Below the pieces are notes generated by a model that saw nothing but the letters and a program-made list of their open reading frames with translations, had not been told where the DNA came from and ran no database searches. This document shows positions 1 through 7,374 of a stretch of 14,939 nt of DNA, piece after piece (position 1 is the stretch's first letter; each line of letters begins with the position of its first letter). Source of the stretch: Kocuria sp. GTDB lineage: Bacteria > Actinomycetota > Actinomycetes > Actinomycetales > Micrococcaceae. The stretch spans positions 1 to 14,939 of the forward strand of contig JAKDJD010000049.1 of the NCBI GenBank assembly GCA_030454085.1. The letters are read 5' to 3'. The position numbers and the translations under genes were made by a program.

Positions 1-134
1 TTCCACGCCCCCCGTGGGGTTCCCCAGTTCCTCGCGTTTTGGCGGCTGGGGGGGGCGCGTTCCCCCGGGGTGTGAACGGGCCCGCGCCGTGTCCGCGCTG
101 ACCGTTCGGATGTCCGAGGCGGGAACGCCCGGAG

Positions 135-1586
135 CTACCGGATGTAGTCCACCAGACGGCTCGCGATGCCGTTGTACGTGGCCGGCGTCAGGTTCTTCAG
201 ACGCTCTTCGGCTTCGGGCGAGAGGCCCAATTCCGACACGAATTCGATGAGCCTGGCCTGGTCCACGCGGTGGCCGCGGGTCAGATCCTTGAGCCGTTCG
301 TAGGGATTGTCCATGCCGTCCACGCCCGCGATCGATTCCGCGCGCATGACCATTTGAATCGCCTCGGCGAGCACTTCCCAGTTGCGGTCCAGGTCTTCGG
401 CGAGTGCGTCCTCGGCGACGTCGAGCCGCGCCAGGCCTTTGGTGACGTTGGAGATGGCCAGGATCGAGTGCCCGAATGCGACCCCGATATTCCGTTGCGA
501 CGACGAATCCGTCAGGTCGCGTTGCCAGCGAGAAGTCACCAGCGTCTCTCCCAGGGTGTCCAGGAGGGAACAGGAGATCTCGAGGTTGGCCTCGGCGTTC
601 TCGAAACGGATCGGATTGATCTTGTGCGGCATGGTCGAGGAGCCCGTCGCCCCCGCGACCGGGATCTGGCGGAAGTATCCGATGGAGATGTAGGACCAGA
701 TGTCCGTGCAGAGGTTGTGCAGGATCCTGTTGAAGTGGGCGATGCTCGAGTAGAGCTCCGCCTGCCAGTCGTGGGACTCGATCTGTGTGGTCAGGGGATT
801 CCACGTGAGCCCGAGGTGCTCCACGAAACCGCGGGAGACCTCCTGCCAGTCGACCTGGGGTGCGGAGGCATAGTGGGCAGCATATGTCCCGGTCGCCCCG
901 TTGATCTTGCCGAGGAACTCCTGGTTCTCCACGTGCTTGATCTGCCGCTGGAGACGGAAAGCGAGGACTGCCATCTCTTTGCCGAGCGTCGTCGGCGTTG
1001 CGGGCTGGCCGTGCGTCCTGGACATCATGGGTATGTCCCGTGCCGAGGACGCCAGATCCGAGACACCGTCCACGAGCTCCCGGGCGGCGGGCAACCACAC
1101 GTTGGTGACCGCGTCACGAATCCCGACCGCGTAGGAAAGATTATTGATGTCTTCCGAAGTGCACCCGAAGTGCACGAGGGGTTTCAGGCGCGTGAGACCC
1201 AGGGCTTCGAGCCGATTGCCGATGAAGTATTCGACCGCTTTGACGTCGTGAACCGTCACGGCCTCGATCTCGGCCAATTCGTTGATCGATTCGCCGTCGA
1301 AATCCGTGACGATGGCCCGCAGGCTGGCCTCTTGGGCGCCGCTCAGCGGCTCCAGTCCGGGCAGAACTTCATTCCGGCACAGGTAGATGAACCATTCGAC
1401 CTCGACGTGCACGCGATCGCGGTTGAGCGCGGCTTCCGAAAGATAATCGGTCAGCGGTGCCGTCTGGGGCTGGTAACGACCGTCCAAGGGGCCGAGCGCG
1501 ATCGGAGGGTCAACCTGGGTCAAGCTGTTGCGCCCGTTCGGAAGCGACGAATCGGACGGACTGGTGTTCTGCGAAGAATTGGCCAT
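135..1586 (-). CDS. purB: Adenylosuccinate lyase
   Basis: The cytosolic enzyme of purine synthesis; it removes fumarate from SAICAR and from adenylosuccinate (to give AMP). About 483 residues, slightly longer than the 456-residue E. coli type because of a polar N-terminal tail. The E. coli-type opening LGPLDGRY, the TSEDINN segment, the SRTHGQPATPTTLGKE active-site block and the fumarase/aspartase superfamily signature GSSTMPHKINPIRFEN are all visible, so the catalytic regions look intact. I chose the ATG at 1586; an in-frame GTG at 1631 would add 15 unconserved-looking residues. The purine-rich AAGGA before the ATG is only one base away, too close for a normal ribosome site, so the start is the least certain part. 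Divergent from the pair beginning at 1780. No other purine gene is in the window. Confidence 0.96.
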   Translation of the reverse strand: MANSSQNTSPSDSSLPNGRNSLTQVDPPIALGPLDGRYQPQTAPLTDYLSEAALNRDRVHVEVEWFIYLCRNEVLPGLEPLSGAQEASLRAIVTDFDGESINELAEIEAVTVHDVKAVEYFIGNRLEALGLTRLKPLVHFGCTSEDINNLSYAVGIRDAVTNVWLPAARELVDGVSDLASSARDIPMMSRTHGQPATPTTLGKEMAVLAFRLQRQIKHVENQEFLGKINGATGTYAAHYASAPQVDWQEVSRGFVEHLGLTWNPLTTQIESHDWQAELYSSIAHFNRILHNLCTDIWSYISIGYFRQIPVAGATGSSTMPHKINPIRFENAEANLEISCSLLDTLGETLVTSRWQRDLTDSSSQRNIGVAFGHSILAISNVTKGLARLDVAEDALAEDLDRNWEVLAEAIQMVMRAESIAGVDGMDNPYERLKDLTRGHRVDQARLIEFVSELGLSPEAEERLKNLTPATYNGIASRLVDYIR

Positions 1587-1767
1587 GTCCTTATTGTGGC
1601 ATGGTCGTAGGGCCGCACCGGTTTCGTCCACAGGGCTTCCGAATGGCCCTTGGCTTTCGCCTCGTCCACACCGCGAGCGATTCCGCTCGGCGACGTGAAC
1701 GCCGCGTTCCGCCGCCGGTCAGAATAAGCGCCATCGGGACCGCGAGAAGCGCGGGGTCGATTCTCGG

Positions 1768-1772
1768 GGAGG
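1768..1772 (+). promoter_or_regulatory. Strong ribosome binding site of the WXG100-like gene
   Basis: GGAGG inside the purine-rich stretch 1766-1775, seven bases before the ATG at 1780. It fixes that ATG as the start and supports this unrecognised gene being translated. The 193-base gap between purB and this gene must hold both divergent promoters, but I see no convincing -35/-10 pair for the rightward one. A small inverted repeat (1674-1679 with 1684-1689) lies in the gap. Confidence 0.6.
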
Positions 1773-1779
1773 TGGAAGC

Positions 1780-2322
1780 ATGGACATGGTGGCGACCTTG
1801 GGGTTGGTGGCCCCCGCGGCGGTGCGGGGCGTAGCAGTCGCGGCGGAGCACAGGCTCGCCGAGCTTGCGAACGGCGTGGCCAGGCGCCGGCTGGACCTCG
1901 GATCGGCGGGAGAACGGTGGGCCGGTACGAGCGGAACATCGTGGGAATCGCCCGCGGCCGAGCTCTTCAGGACCAAGGTTCGCCGCGAGACCGCTCGGGT
2001 CCTGACCGCGGAGGAAGCCCTGACCCGGGCTGAGCACCACCTGCGCAGAGCGGGAGCGGAAATCAGGCGGAAGCTGGAAGATCTTGCTGGTGAGCTGGAC
2101 GTACTCGAACATCGGGTGACGGAATCCGTTGCCCGCGTCGCATTGAGGGCCGAAACCGGAATCCACGAGGCCGTGGAAGCAGTCGCTCGCGGAACCCTCG
2201 GAATTCAATCCTCAGAGGAGCTTCGATCCGCGCGTGGTGCATACGCGAATGTCGTGAACGACTCCATCTACCGTGCGGCGGTCGAGGCCATCGGCGGTGT
2301 GAGGCCGGGTGGTCCTCGGTGA
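1780..2322 (+). CDS. WXG100-like helical protein, function unknown
   Basis: 180 residues, not assigned to a named family with certainty. It is rich in Ala, Glu and Arg and reads as mostly alpha helix. Residues 45-66 hold two tryptophans (W47, W55) followed by the pattern W-x-S-x-A-A-x-x-F-R, then a long amphipathic helix to about residue 115. That pattern recurs in actinobacterial WXG100/ESX-type proteins and in helical partners of type VII substrates, but this protein is longer than a classic 100-residue WXG100 and lacks a clear WxG turn. No signal peptide or membrane span is evident; the first 20 residues are mildly hydrophobic. Its stop overlaps the start of the next gene (GTGA), so the two are probably translationally coupled. 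The inferred role is partner or chaperone for the downstream hydrolase. No ESX ATPase or membrane gene is in the window. Confidence 0.75.
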   Translation: MDMVATLGLVAPAAVRGVAVAAEHRLAELANGVARRRLDLGSAGERWAGTSGTSWESPAAELFRTKVRRETARVLTAEEALTRAEHHLRRAGAEIRRKLEDLAGELDVLEHRVTESVARVALRAETGIHEAVEAVARGTLGIQSSEELRSARGAYANVVNDSIYRAAVEAIGGVRPGGPR

Positions 2323-3881
2323 GCGGTGTGCTGGGGCCCGAGCTCAGGGCGTGGGCAACCTTTGCCATGGCCCCCGCCCGGTCGACCGGTGCGTTCTCGA
2401 TTGACTTCGGCACGGTGCCCGAGGGAACGGTCACGGTCCGCGCTTCGTCGACGCAGCAGAAAATAGACACCGAGGAGATCCATCGCCTCGAGACGGAGAT
2501 TGCCGCCGTGGGCGAGACCCTGGGGGAGGTCTGGTTGGCCACGGCCCCACTCCTCGCGGAAGTCCAGCATTTCTGGGCCCACGTGGCGGCGGAGGCCGCA
2601 GCTGCCGCTCATGCCCTGGACGACGCCCGCGAGCTTCTGGTTTCCCTGGGTGTCTCGGCAGTGGACGATGCGGCGAAACTCCGCGTTGCCCATTCGTCCT
2701 ACGAGCAGGCCGAGCACCTCGCCGAGACCCTGGTGGGTGGCTTCAACGCGGTCCATTCGGTTCCCTACCGGTTGCTGTACGGCACCGCCTTGCATTCGGG
2801 CGGCAACCCGCTGGGTCTGATGCTCGCGGCCGGCAGTTTCGCGGTTGTCGGTGGCTCAGTATTCGTCGCGGACGCGACGCTACGAGGATCCGGCGCCGCC
2901 ACCCGGTCGACGATCGCCGGAAGCGGCGTGCCACTCGAGAACCTCCGTCGGGGCGTAGGTCGGGCTGTGCGGTATCGACGCGGCATGGGGTTTGGCCTGG
3001 TGCGGCTGAAGGGCTTCCGTACCGTCGAGGCCTCGGAGCCCAGGATGACCAGCGGACCTGCCGGTGTCGCGACGGTCGTGAAGAGCCTGAAGTCCGTGGG
3101 GGAGCACGATGAAGTGCACGACGCCGAACGTGGGCCCCAGAACCAGGTGTCTCTCGCGCACATCGATGTGCAGGTCGTGGACAAGCCGGACGGCACGAGG
3201 TCGTACCTCGTATCCATACCGGGCACGGACTTCGACAACCTCACGAGCCGGACGGATCCCAACAGCGCCCGCAGCATCCTGGACGCTATGACCGTCTCGC
3301 CGGAGACCCCTCTGGAGGAGGCTTCAGGTCTCATGCAGCTCGTCGACCGAGCCCTCCGTGAAGCCGGGGCCGGTGCCGAGGACCCCGTGATTCTCTCGGG
3401 GTTCAGCCAGGGTGGCATGGCCGCGATGGGGCTCGCGACGAACCGGGATTTCGGGCGCAGGTACGCCGTGCGCGGCGTCGTGACCACAGGGAGCCCGACG
3501 TCGACTTTCCGCGGCGTCGATCCCAGAACCAAGGTTCTTCACCTCAGGGACATCGACGACCCCGTGCCATCCCTGACCGGGGGAGGAATCGATCCCGGGA
3601 ACGACCACGCGGTCGTCGTCATCGGGAACACCGGACGAAACAAGGGGCCGGTGCCGATGACCCATTCAGCCGAAACCTACATTGAGGCAGCAGCCGCCGC
3701 GGATCGGGAACTGGGCCGGACCGCAGAGGGCCGAGCCCACCTGCGCATGATCCAGGAAGCCGTTCCGGCCGGATCCACCGTGCGCACCCTGACCTTCGAG
3801 GCTTCGTCGGAGACATACGACCGCAGATCTGCCGCCGAACGAGGCTCTGAACAAGCAGCACGTCACCGACGTGATTCCTGA
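2319..3881 (+). CDS. Two-part protein: helical N-terminus plus alpha/beta hydrolase
   Basis: 520 residues with a GTG start overlapping the previous stop by four bases. Residues 45-145 look like long amphipathic helices with heptad-like Ala/Leu spacing. Residues 163-188 form a Gly-rich hydrophobic stretch that could be a membrane span or hairpin. From about 275 the protein looks like a lipase/esterase alpha/beta hydrolase: a possible oxyanion-region PGTDFDN (301-307), the nucleophile elbow GFSQGG (Ser363), DIDDPVP (candidate acid Asp414, as in the D-x-V-P of class 3-type lipases) and MTHSAETY (candidate His449). A complete Ser-Asp-His triad is therefore plausible. No classical signal peptide. 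Substrate unknown; ester or lipid hydrolysis is inferred. The coupling to a WXG100-like gene suggests a secreted or surface-acting enzyme. The Arg-rich last 20 residues look disordered. Confidence 0.82.
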   Translation: MSGVLGPELRAWATFAMAPARSTGAFSIDFGTVPEGTVTVRASSTQQKIDTEEIHRLETEIAAVGETLGEVWLATAPLLAEVQHFWAHVAAEAAAAAHALDDARELLVSLGVSAVDDAAKLRVAHSSYEQAEHLAETLVGGFNAVHSVPYRLLYGTALHSGGNPLGLMLAAGSFAVVGGSVFVADATLRGSGAATRSTIAGSGVPLENLRRGVGRAVRYRRGMGFGLVRLKGFRTVEASEPRMTSGPAGVATVVKSLKSVGEHDEVHDAERGPQNQVSLAHIDVQVVDKPDGTRSYLVSIPGTDFDNLTSRTDPNSARSILDAMTVSPETPLEEASGLMQLVDRALREAGAGAEDPVILSGFSQGGMAAMGLATNRDFGRRYAVRGVVTTGSPTSTFRGVDPRTKVLHLRDIDDPVPSLTGGGIDPGNDHAVVVIGNTGRNKGPVPMTHSAETYIEAAAAADRELGRTAEGRAHLRMIQEAVPAGSTVRTLTFEASSETYDRRSAAERGSEQAARHRRDS

Positions 3882-3917
3882 CACTTTGGCCTCGATTGAA
3901 AGGATAGAGTGGAATCC

Positions 3918-5066
3918 ATGACTGAGAATCTGACCCCCGACTCGCAGAAAATCACTCCACGCCACGTGTTCGGCAACCTCCCGAAATACGCGGCGGGCAA
4001 ACCCCCGCAGAAGGTCGAAGGGCTGCAACAGTACAAGCTGTCTTCGAATGAGAACCCTCTCGGTCCGGTTCCGGCGGTGCAATCGGTGATCCAGAAATTC
4101 TCGGCGTCGAACAGGTACCCGGACCCGCTGTGCACGGATCTTCGGGAAGCCCTGGGAAGAAAACTCGGGGTCGATCCTGAGGACATCGTGACCGGCGGCG
4201 GAAGCCTGGGGGCGCTCAGCCAGATCCTGGCCGCTTTTGCCGGGGGAAATCAGGACGGAAGCCAGGATGAGGTGATCTATCCTTGGCGGTCCTTCGAGGC
4301 GTATCCCATCGTGACCGGCCTGGCCGGGGCGAAGGAGGTGCGCGTGCCCAACCTCTCCAACGGAGAACACGATCTGGACGCGATGGCCGCGGCGATCACC
4401 GACAGGACCAAGGTCGTGATCCTGTGCACCCCCAACAATCCCACGGGGCCAGCGTTGACCAAGAAGAAGGTCCAGGACTTCATGGCCAAGGTGCCCTCCG
4501 ACATCGTGGTGGTCCTGGACGAGGCTTATCTCGAGTTCTGTCTGGCCTCCGAGATCACCGACGAGGAGCGCGCAGAAGGCGGCCTCGCGGAGGGAATCGA
4601 TCTCTACGGCGAGTACAACAACCTCGTGATCCTCCGAACCTTCTCCAAGGCCGCAGGTCTCGCGGGGCTGCGCGTCGGATATTCGATCTCCCACCCGGAG
4701 ATCACCCAGTACCTGCGGGTCTCCGCGACGACCTTCGCCGTCACGAAAGTGGCCGAAGAAGCCGCGATCGCTTCGCTCGAACACTCCGAGGAGATCGCGG
4801 ACCAGGTGCGGCACCTCGTCTCGGAGCGAACACGAGTTGTCGAGGCCCTGACCAACCAAGGCTGGGACATCCCGGCCACGCGAGCCAACTTCGTGTGGTT
4901 GCCGCTGGGGGAGAAGACCCAGGACTTCGCCCGATTGGCGGATGAAAACGCCCTCTCGGTGCGCGCGTTCCACCCCGAAGGAGTCAGAGTCAGCATCGGG
5001 GAGGACGAAGCCAACACGCGATTCATCAGGATCGCCGGCGAATTCCTGGATGGCTCGGGAAGGTAG
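3918..5066 (+). CDS. pat: HisC/Pat-type PLP aminotransferase
   Basis: A fold-type I, class I/II aminotransferase of the histidinol-phosphate/aromatic group, 382 residues from the ATG. Numbered from that ATG: SSNENP at 42-47, CTPNNPTG at 170-177 (PLP-contacting Asn), DEAY with Asp201, the RTFSK block with PLP lysine Lys244, GLRVGY with Arg252, and a C-terminal FIRI segment that should supply the carboxylate-binding Arg371. All key residues are present. The KLSSNENP opening resembles actinobacterial Pat (aromatic/phenylalanine aminotransferase) more than HisC of a his operon, and no his genes are nearby, so Pat is preferred but not proven. A GTG at 3909, four bases after AAAGGA, is an alternative start adding three residues. 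It starts 36 bases after the hydrolase stop and may be cotranscribed with it. The oxoacid dehydrogenase genes follow. Confidence 0.9.
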   Translation: MTENLTPDSQKITPRHVFGNLPKYAAGKPPQKVEGLQQYKLSSNENPLGPVPAVQSVIQKFSASNRYPDPLCTDLREALGRKLGVDPEDIVTGGGSLGALSQILAAFAGGNQDGSQDEVIYPWRSFEAYPIVTGLAGAKEVRVPNLSNGEHDLDAMAAAITDRTKVVILCTPNNPTGPALTKKKVQDFMAKVPSDIVVVLDEAYLEFCLASEITDEERAEGGLAEGIDLYGEYNNLVILRTFSKAAGLAGLRVGYSISHPEITQYLRVSATTFAVTKVAEEAAIASLEHSEEIADQVRHLVSERTRVVEALTNQGWDIPATRANFVWLPLGEKTQDFARLADENALSVRAFHPEGVRVSIGEDEANTRFIRIAGEFLDGSGR

Positions 5067-5082
5067 GGTAGGGGTGTATTTT

Positions 5083-5110
5083 TTGATCCGCGGGCACCTC
5101 TGCATACCGT
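5083..5110 (+). promoter_or_regulatory. Possible promoter for the oxoacid dehydrogenase genes
   Basis: TTGATC (5083-5088) and TACCGT (5105-5110) are 16 bases apart, a passable housekeeping -35/-10 pair matching four and three consensus positions. It would start RNA near 5117 and leave a leader of about 45 bases before the strong ribosome site. It lies in the gap between the aminotransferase and E1 alpha, right after a run of six T. No terminator hairpin stops read-through from the aminotransferase, so this may be an internal promoter. Confidence 0.33.
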
Positions 5111-5152
5111 GCTCCGGCGGACCAACCGGGTGCCGGACAACCTAGCCACATG

Positions 5153-5157
5153 GGAGG
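5153..5157 (+). promoter_or_regulatory. Ribosome binding site that decides the E1 alpha start
   Basis: GGAGG lies four bases before the ATG at 5162. Another in-frame ATG at 5150 directly touches this site and has no purine-rich sequence of its own upstream, so 5162 is the likely start and the upstream ATG is probably unused. Confidence 0.6.
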
Positions 5158-5161
5158 ACTC

Positions 5162-6340
5162 ATGGAAACCGCGGAAACCCCACACCCCGGGGCTACCGAG
5201 GGCCGTCTGAACCGGGTGACCATACTGGACGAGAACGGTCACCGTGGATCGGACCCGGACTTCGACCCCTACATCGAGCACGTCACCCTCGACGACCTCA
5301 AGAGCTCGTACGCCACCATGCTGACGGTTCGGCGGTTCGACGACGAAGCCACGTCGTTGCAACGCCAGGGAAAACTTGCCCTCTGGGTCCCCTCCAAGGG
5401 GCAGGAAGCCGCGCAGGTCGGATCCGCTCGCGCCATCCCGAAGAACGACTACATCTTCCCCTCCTACCGCGAGCACGCGCTCGCGTACGAGCGGGGCGTC
5501 GATCTCAAGGACATGATGAGGGTATTCCGCGGCTATGCGCCGGGCGGATGGGACCCCAGGGAACACCGCTTCAACCTCTACTCCTTCGTGCTGGCATCCC
5601 AGATTCCTCACGCCGTGGGCTACGCCATGGGGCAGAAGCTGGACCGGCAACTGGGCGTTGTACAGGAAGAGAATTCAGGCGACGCCGAGGCCGGCGACAC
5701 CGAGGCGACAGTCGTCTACTTCGGTGACGGCGCCTCGACCGAGGGCGAAGCGCACGAATCCATGGTCTTTGCCGCTTCCTACGACGCTCCGGTCCTGTTC
5801 TTCGTCCAGAACAACAAGTGGGCGATCTCCGTGCCGTTCTCGACGCAGTCGCGCCTCCCATTGGCAGAGCGGGCCGCGGGGTACGGCTTCGAGGGCATCC
5901 GTGTGGACGGCAATGACCTGCTGGGTGTCCAGGCGGTCACCGCCTACGCCATGGACAAGATCCATCGGGGCGAAGGACCCGTCCTGATCGAGGCCGAGAC
6001 CTACCGCCTGGGCGCGCACACTACCGCCGACGACCCGACCAAGTACCGGACGCGGGACGAAGAAGACGAATGGACCACCAAGGATCCTCTCGTCCGGCTT
6101 GAGAAGCACCTGCGGCTGGAAGGGGTTGGGGAGGACTTCTTCGAAGAAGCCAATCAGCGGGCCAAGGAGTACGGTGCGGAAATCCGCGAAGCCGTCCTCG
6201 CCATGGAAGCACCGACCTTCGACGGCGTCTTCGACCACGTGTACGCCGAAGAGAACTCGCTCGTCGAAGAAGAGCGAGCCTGGTTCCACGAGTACGAAGC
6301 CGGCTTCGAAGATGCTGAGACGCAGGAGGGCGGTCGCTGA
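5162..6340 (+). CDS. pdhA: 2-oxoacid dehydrogenase E1 alpha subunit (pyruvate/branched-chain type)
   Basis: The thiamine-diphosphate half of the E1 decarboxylase, which decarboxylates a 2-oxoacid and passes the acyl group to lipoyl-E2. 392 residues, within the usual range. The N-terminal core RRFDDEATSLQRQGKL, FPSYREH at 99-105, the ThDP/Mg motif from GDG (188-190) to NN (217-218), the following WAIS, and the loop HTTADDPTKYRTRDEE (286-301) are all seen. The family branch looks like the PdhA-type E1 alpha (RQGKLALWVPSKGQEAAQVGSA). Many Actinobacteria make acetyl-CoA with the unrelated AceE, so a branched-chain oxoacid role is quite possible here. Oddity: an acidic Glu/Asp/Gly insert at residues 164-182, just before the ThDP strand. 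First of three tightly packed genes. Confidence 0.93.
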   Translation: METAETPHPGATEGRLNRVTILDENGHRGSDPDFDPYIEHVTLDDLKSSYATMLTVRRFDDEATSLQRQGKLALWVPSKGQEAAQVGSARAIPKNDYIFPSYREHALAYERGVDLKDMMRVFRGYAPGGWDPREHRFNLYSFVLASQIPHAVGYAMGQKLDRQLGVVQEENSGDAEAGDTEATVVYFGDGASTEGEAHESMVFAASYDAPVLFFVQNNKWAISVPFSTQSRLPLAERAAGYGFEGIRVDGNDLLGVQAVTAYAMDKIHRGEGPVLIEAETYRLGAHTTADDPTKYRTRDEEDEWTTKDPLVRLEKHLRLEGVGEDFFEEANQRAKEYGAEIREAVLAMEAPTFDGVFDHVYAEENSLVEEERAWFHEYEAGFEDAETQEGGR

Positions 6341-6342
6341 TC

Positions 6343-7350
6343 ATGAGCGACGTTTCACAACACAGCGCAATGCCGGTCGAATCGATGCCCATGGCCAAGG
6401 CGCTCAACGCGGCCATGTCCGATGCCATGGGCGAAGACAAGGCCGTCCTGCTCATGGGTGAGGACATTGGAACCTTGGGCGGCGTCTTCCGCGTGACCCA
6501 GGGGCTCAAGGAGGAATACGGCCCCGAGCGCGTGATGGACACCCCTCTCGGGGAAGCCGGAATCGTGGGTAGCGCCATCGGCCTGGCCATGCGCGGGTAC
6601 CGGCCCGTCTGCGAAATCCAGTTCGACGGATTCGTATACCCGTCGTTCAACCAGATCACATCGCAACTGGCGAAGATCCACGCCAGGACTCGGGGCGACG
6701 TCAAACTGCCCGTGGTCATCCGCATCCCGTATGGCGGCAACATCGGCTCCATCGAACACCATTCGGAATCCCCGGAGGCCCTGTTCGCCCATACCGCGGG
6801 CCTCAGGGTCATGTCCCCGTCCAATGCCCAGGATGCCTACACGATGTTGCGGGAAGCCATCGCATCCGACGATCCGGTGATCTTCCTCGAGCCGAAACGC
6901 CGCTACTGGCTCAAGGGCGACGTCGACCGCTCGGTATCCGCCCCCTCCACGCAGCGCGCGCAGATCGTTCGGGAAGGGCGCGACGTGACTCTCGCCGCGT
7001 ACGGCCCCCTGGTCCCCGTCGCCCTCGCGGCGTCGGACGCGGCACGCGAGGACGGAATGAGCGTTGAAGTCGTGGATCTGCGATCCATTTCCCCGCTCGA
7101 TTTCGACGCGGTCGAGGCCTCCGTGCGGAAGACCGGCCGCCTGGTCGTCACGCACGAGGCGCCGACCTTCGGCGGCATCGGTGGCGAACTGGCCTCCGTC
7201 ATCACCGAACGATGCTTCTACAGCTTGGAAGCCCCCGTTCTCAGAGTCGGTGGGTACCACATGCCTTACCCCGTGGCCGGAGTCGAGGAGGACTACCTCC
7301 CGAGCATCGACCGCATGCTCGAGGCCATTGACCGTTCGCTGGCCTACTAA
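6343..7350 (+). CDS. 2-oxoacid dehydrogenase E1 beta subunit
   Basis: Partner of E1 alpha; together they form the alpha2beta2 E1 that decarboxylates pyruvate or branched-chain 2-oxoacids. 335 residues, the normal length. MGEDIGTLGGVFRVT (38-52), DTPLGEAGIVG with the ThDP-activating Glu71, the EIQFDGFVYPSFNQI segment and IEHHS (His139/140, the active-site histidine region) are present, as is the C-terminal transketolase fold with VTHEAPTFGGIGGE. The gene starts two bases after the E1 alpha stop; AGGAGG at 6324-6329 lies 13 bases upstream, inside the end of E1 alpha, so coupling is likely. Names used for relatives include pdhB, bkdA2 and bkdB; the substrate cannot be chosen from sequence alone. 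Confidence 0.94.
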   Translation: MSDVSQHSAMPVESMPMAKALNAAMSDAMGEDKAVLLMGEDIGTLGGVFRVTQGLKEEYGPERVMDTPLGEAGIVGSAIGLAMRGYRPVCEIQFDGFVYPSFNQITSQLAKIHARTRGDVKLPVVIRIPYGGNIGSIEHHSESPEALFAHTAGLRVMSPSNAQDAYTMLREAIASDDPVIFLEPKRRYWLKGDVDRSVSAPSTQRAQIVREGRDVTLAAYGPLVPVALAASDAAREDGMSVEVVDLRSISPLDFDAVEASVRKTGRLVVTHEAPTFGGIGGELASVITERCFYSLEAPVLRVGGYHMPYPVAGVEEDYLPSIDRMLEAIDRSLAY

Positions 7351-7374
7351 TCAGCCCGGAACTCAGGAGCCCTT

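Noticed and set aside
54..88. Imperfect hairpin past the purB stop as its terminator
   Set aside because: Six outer pairs and three inner pairs with a six-base bulge, no T-run, and adjacent to suspect homopolymer sequence; too weak to call.
270..1610. A 446-codon frame opposite purB
   Set aside because: Lies entirely antisense to a clear enzyme; Arg/Asp/Gly/Val-rich product without domains, as expected from the complement of a high-GC gene.
1674..1689. Inverted repeat CGAGCG-ATTC-CGCTCG in the purB divergent gap as an operator
   Set aside because: Only six base pairs in GC-rich sequence where such repeats arise by chance; no second copy found.
5067..5084. T-run after the aminotransferase as an intrinsic terminator
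   Set aside because: Six T are present, but no hairpin stem precedes them.
3666..5105. A 479-codon frame opposite the aminotransferase
   Set aside because: Complement of a clear PLP enzyme; its composition reflects reversed codon bias, and no domain is visible.
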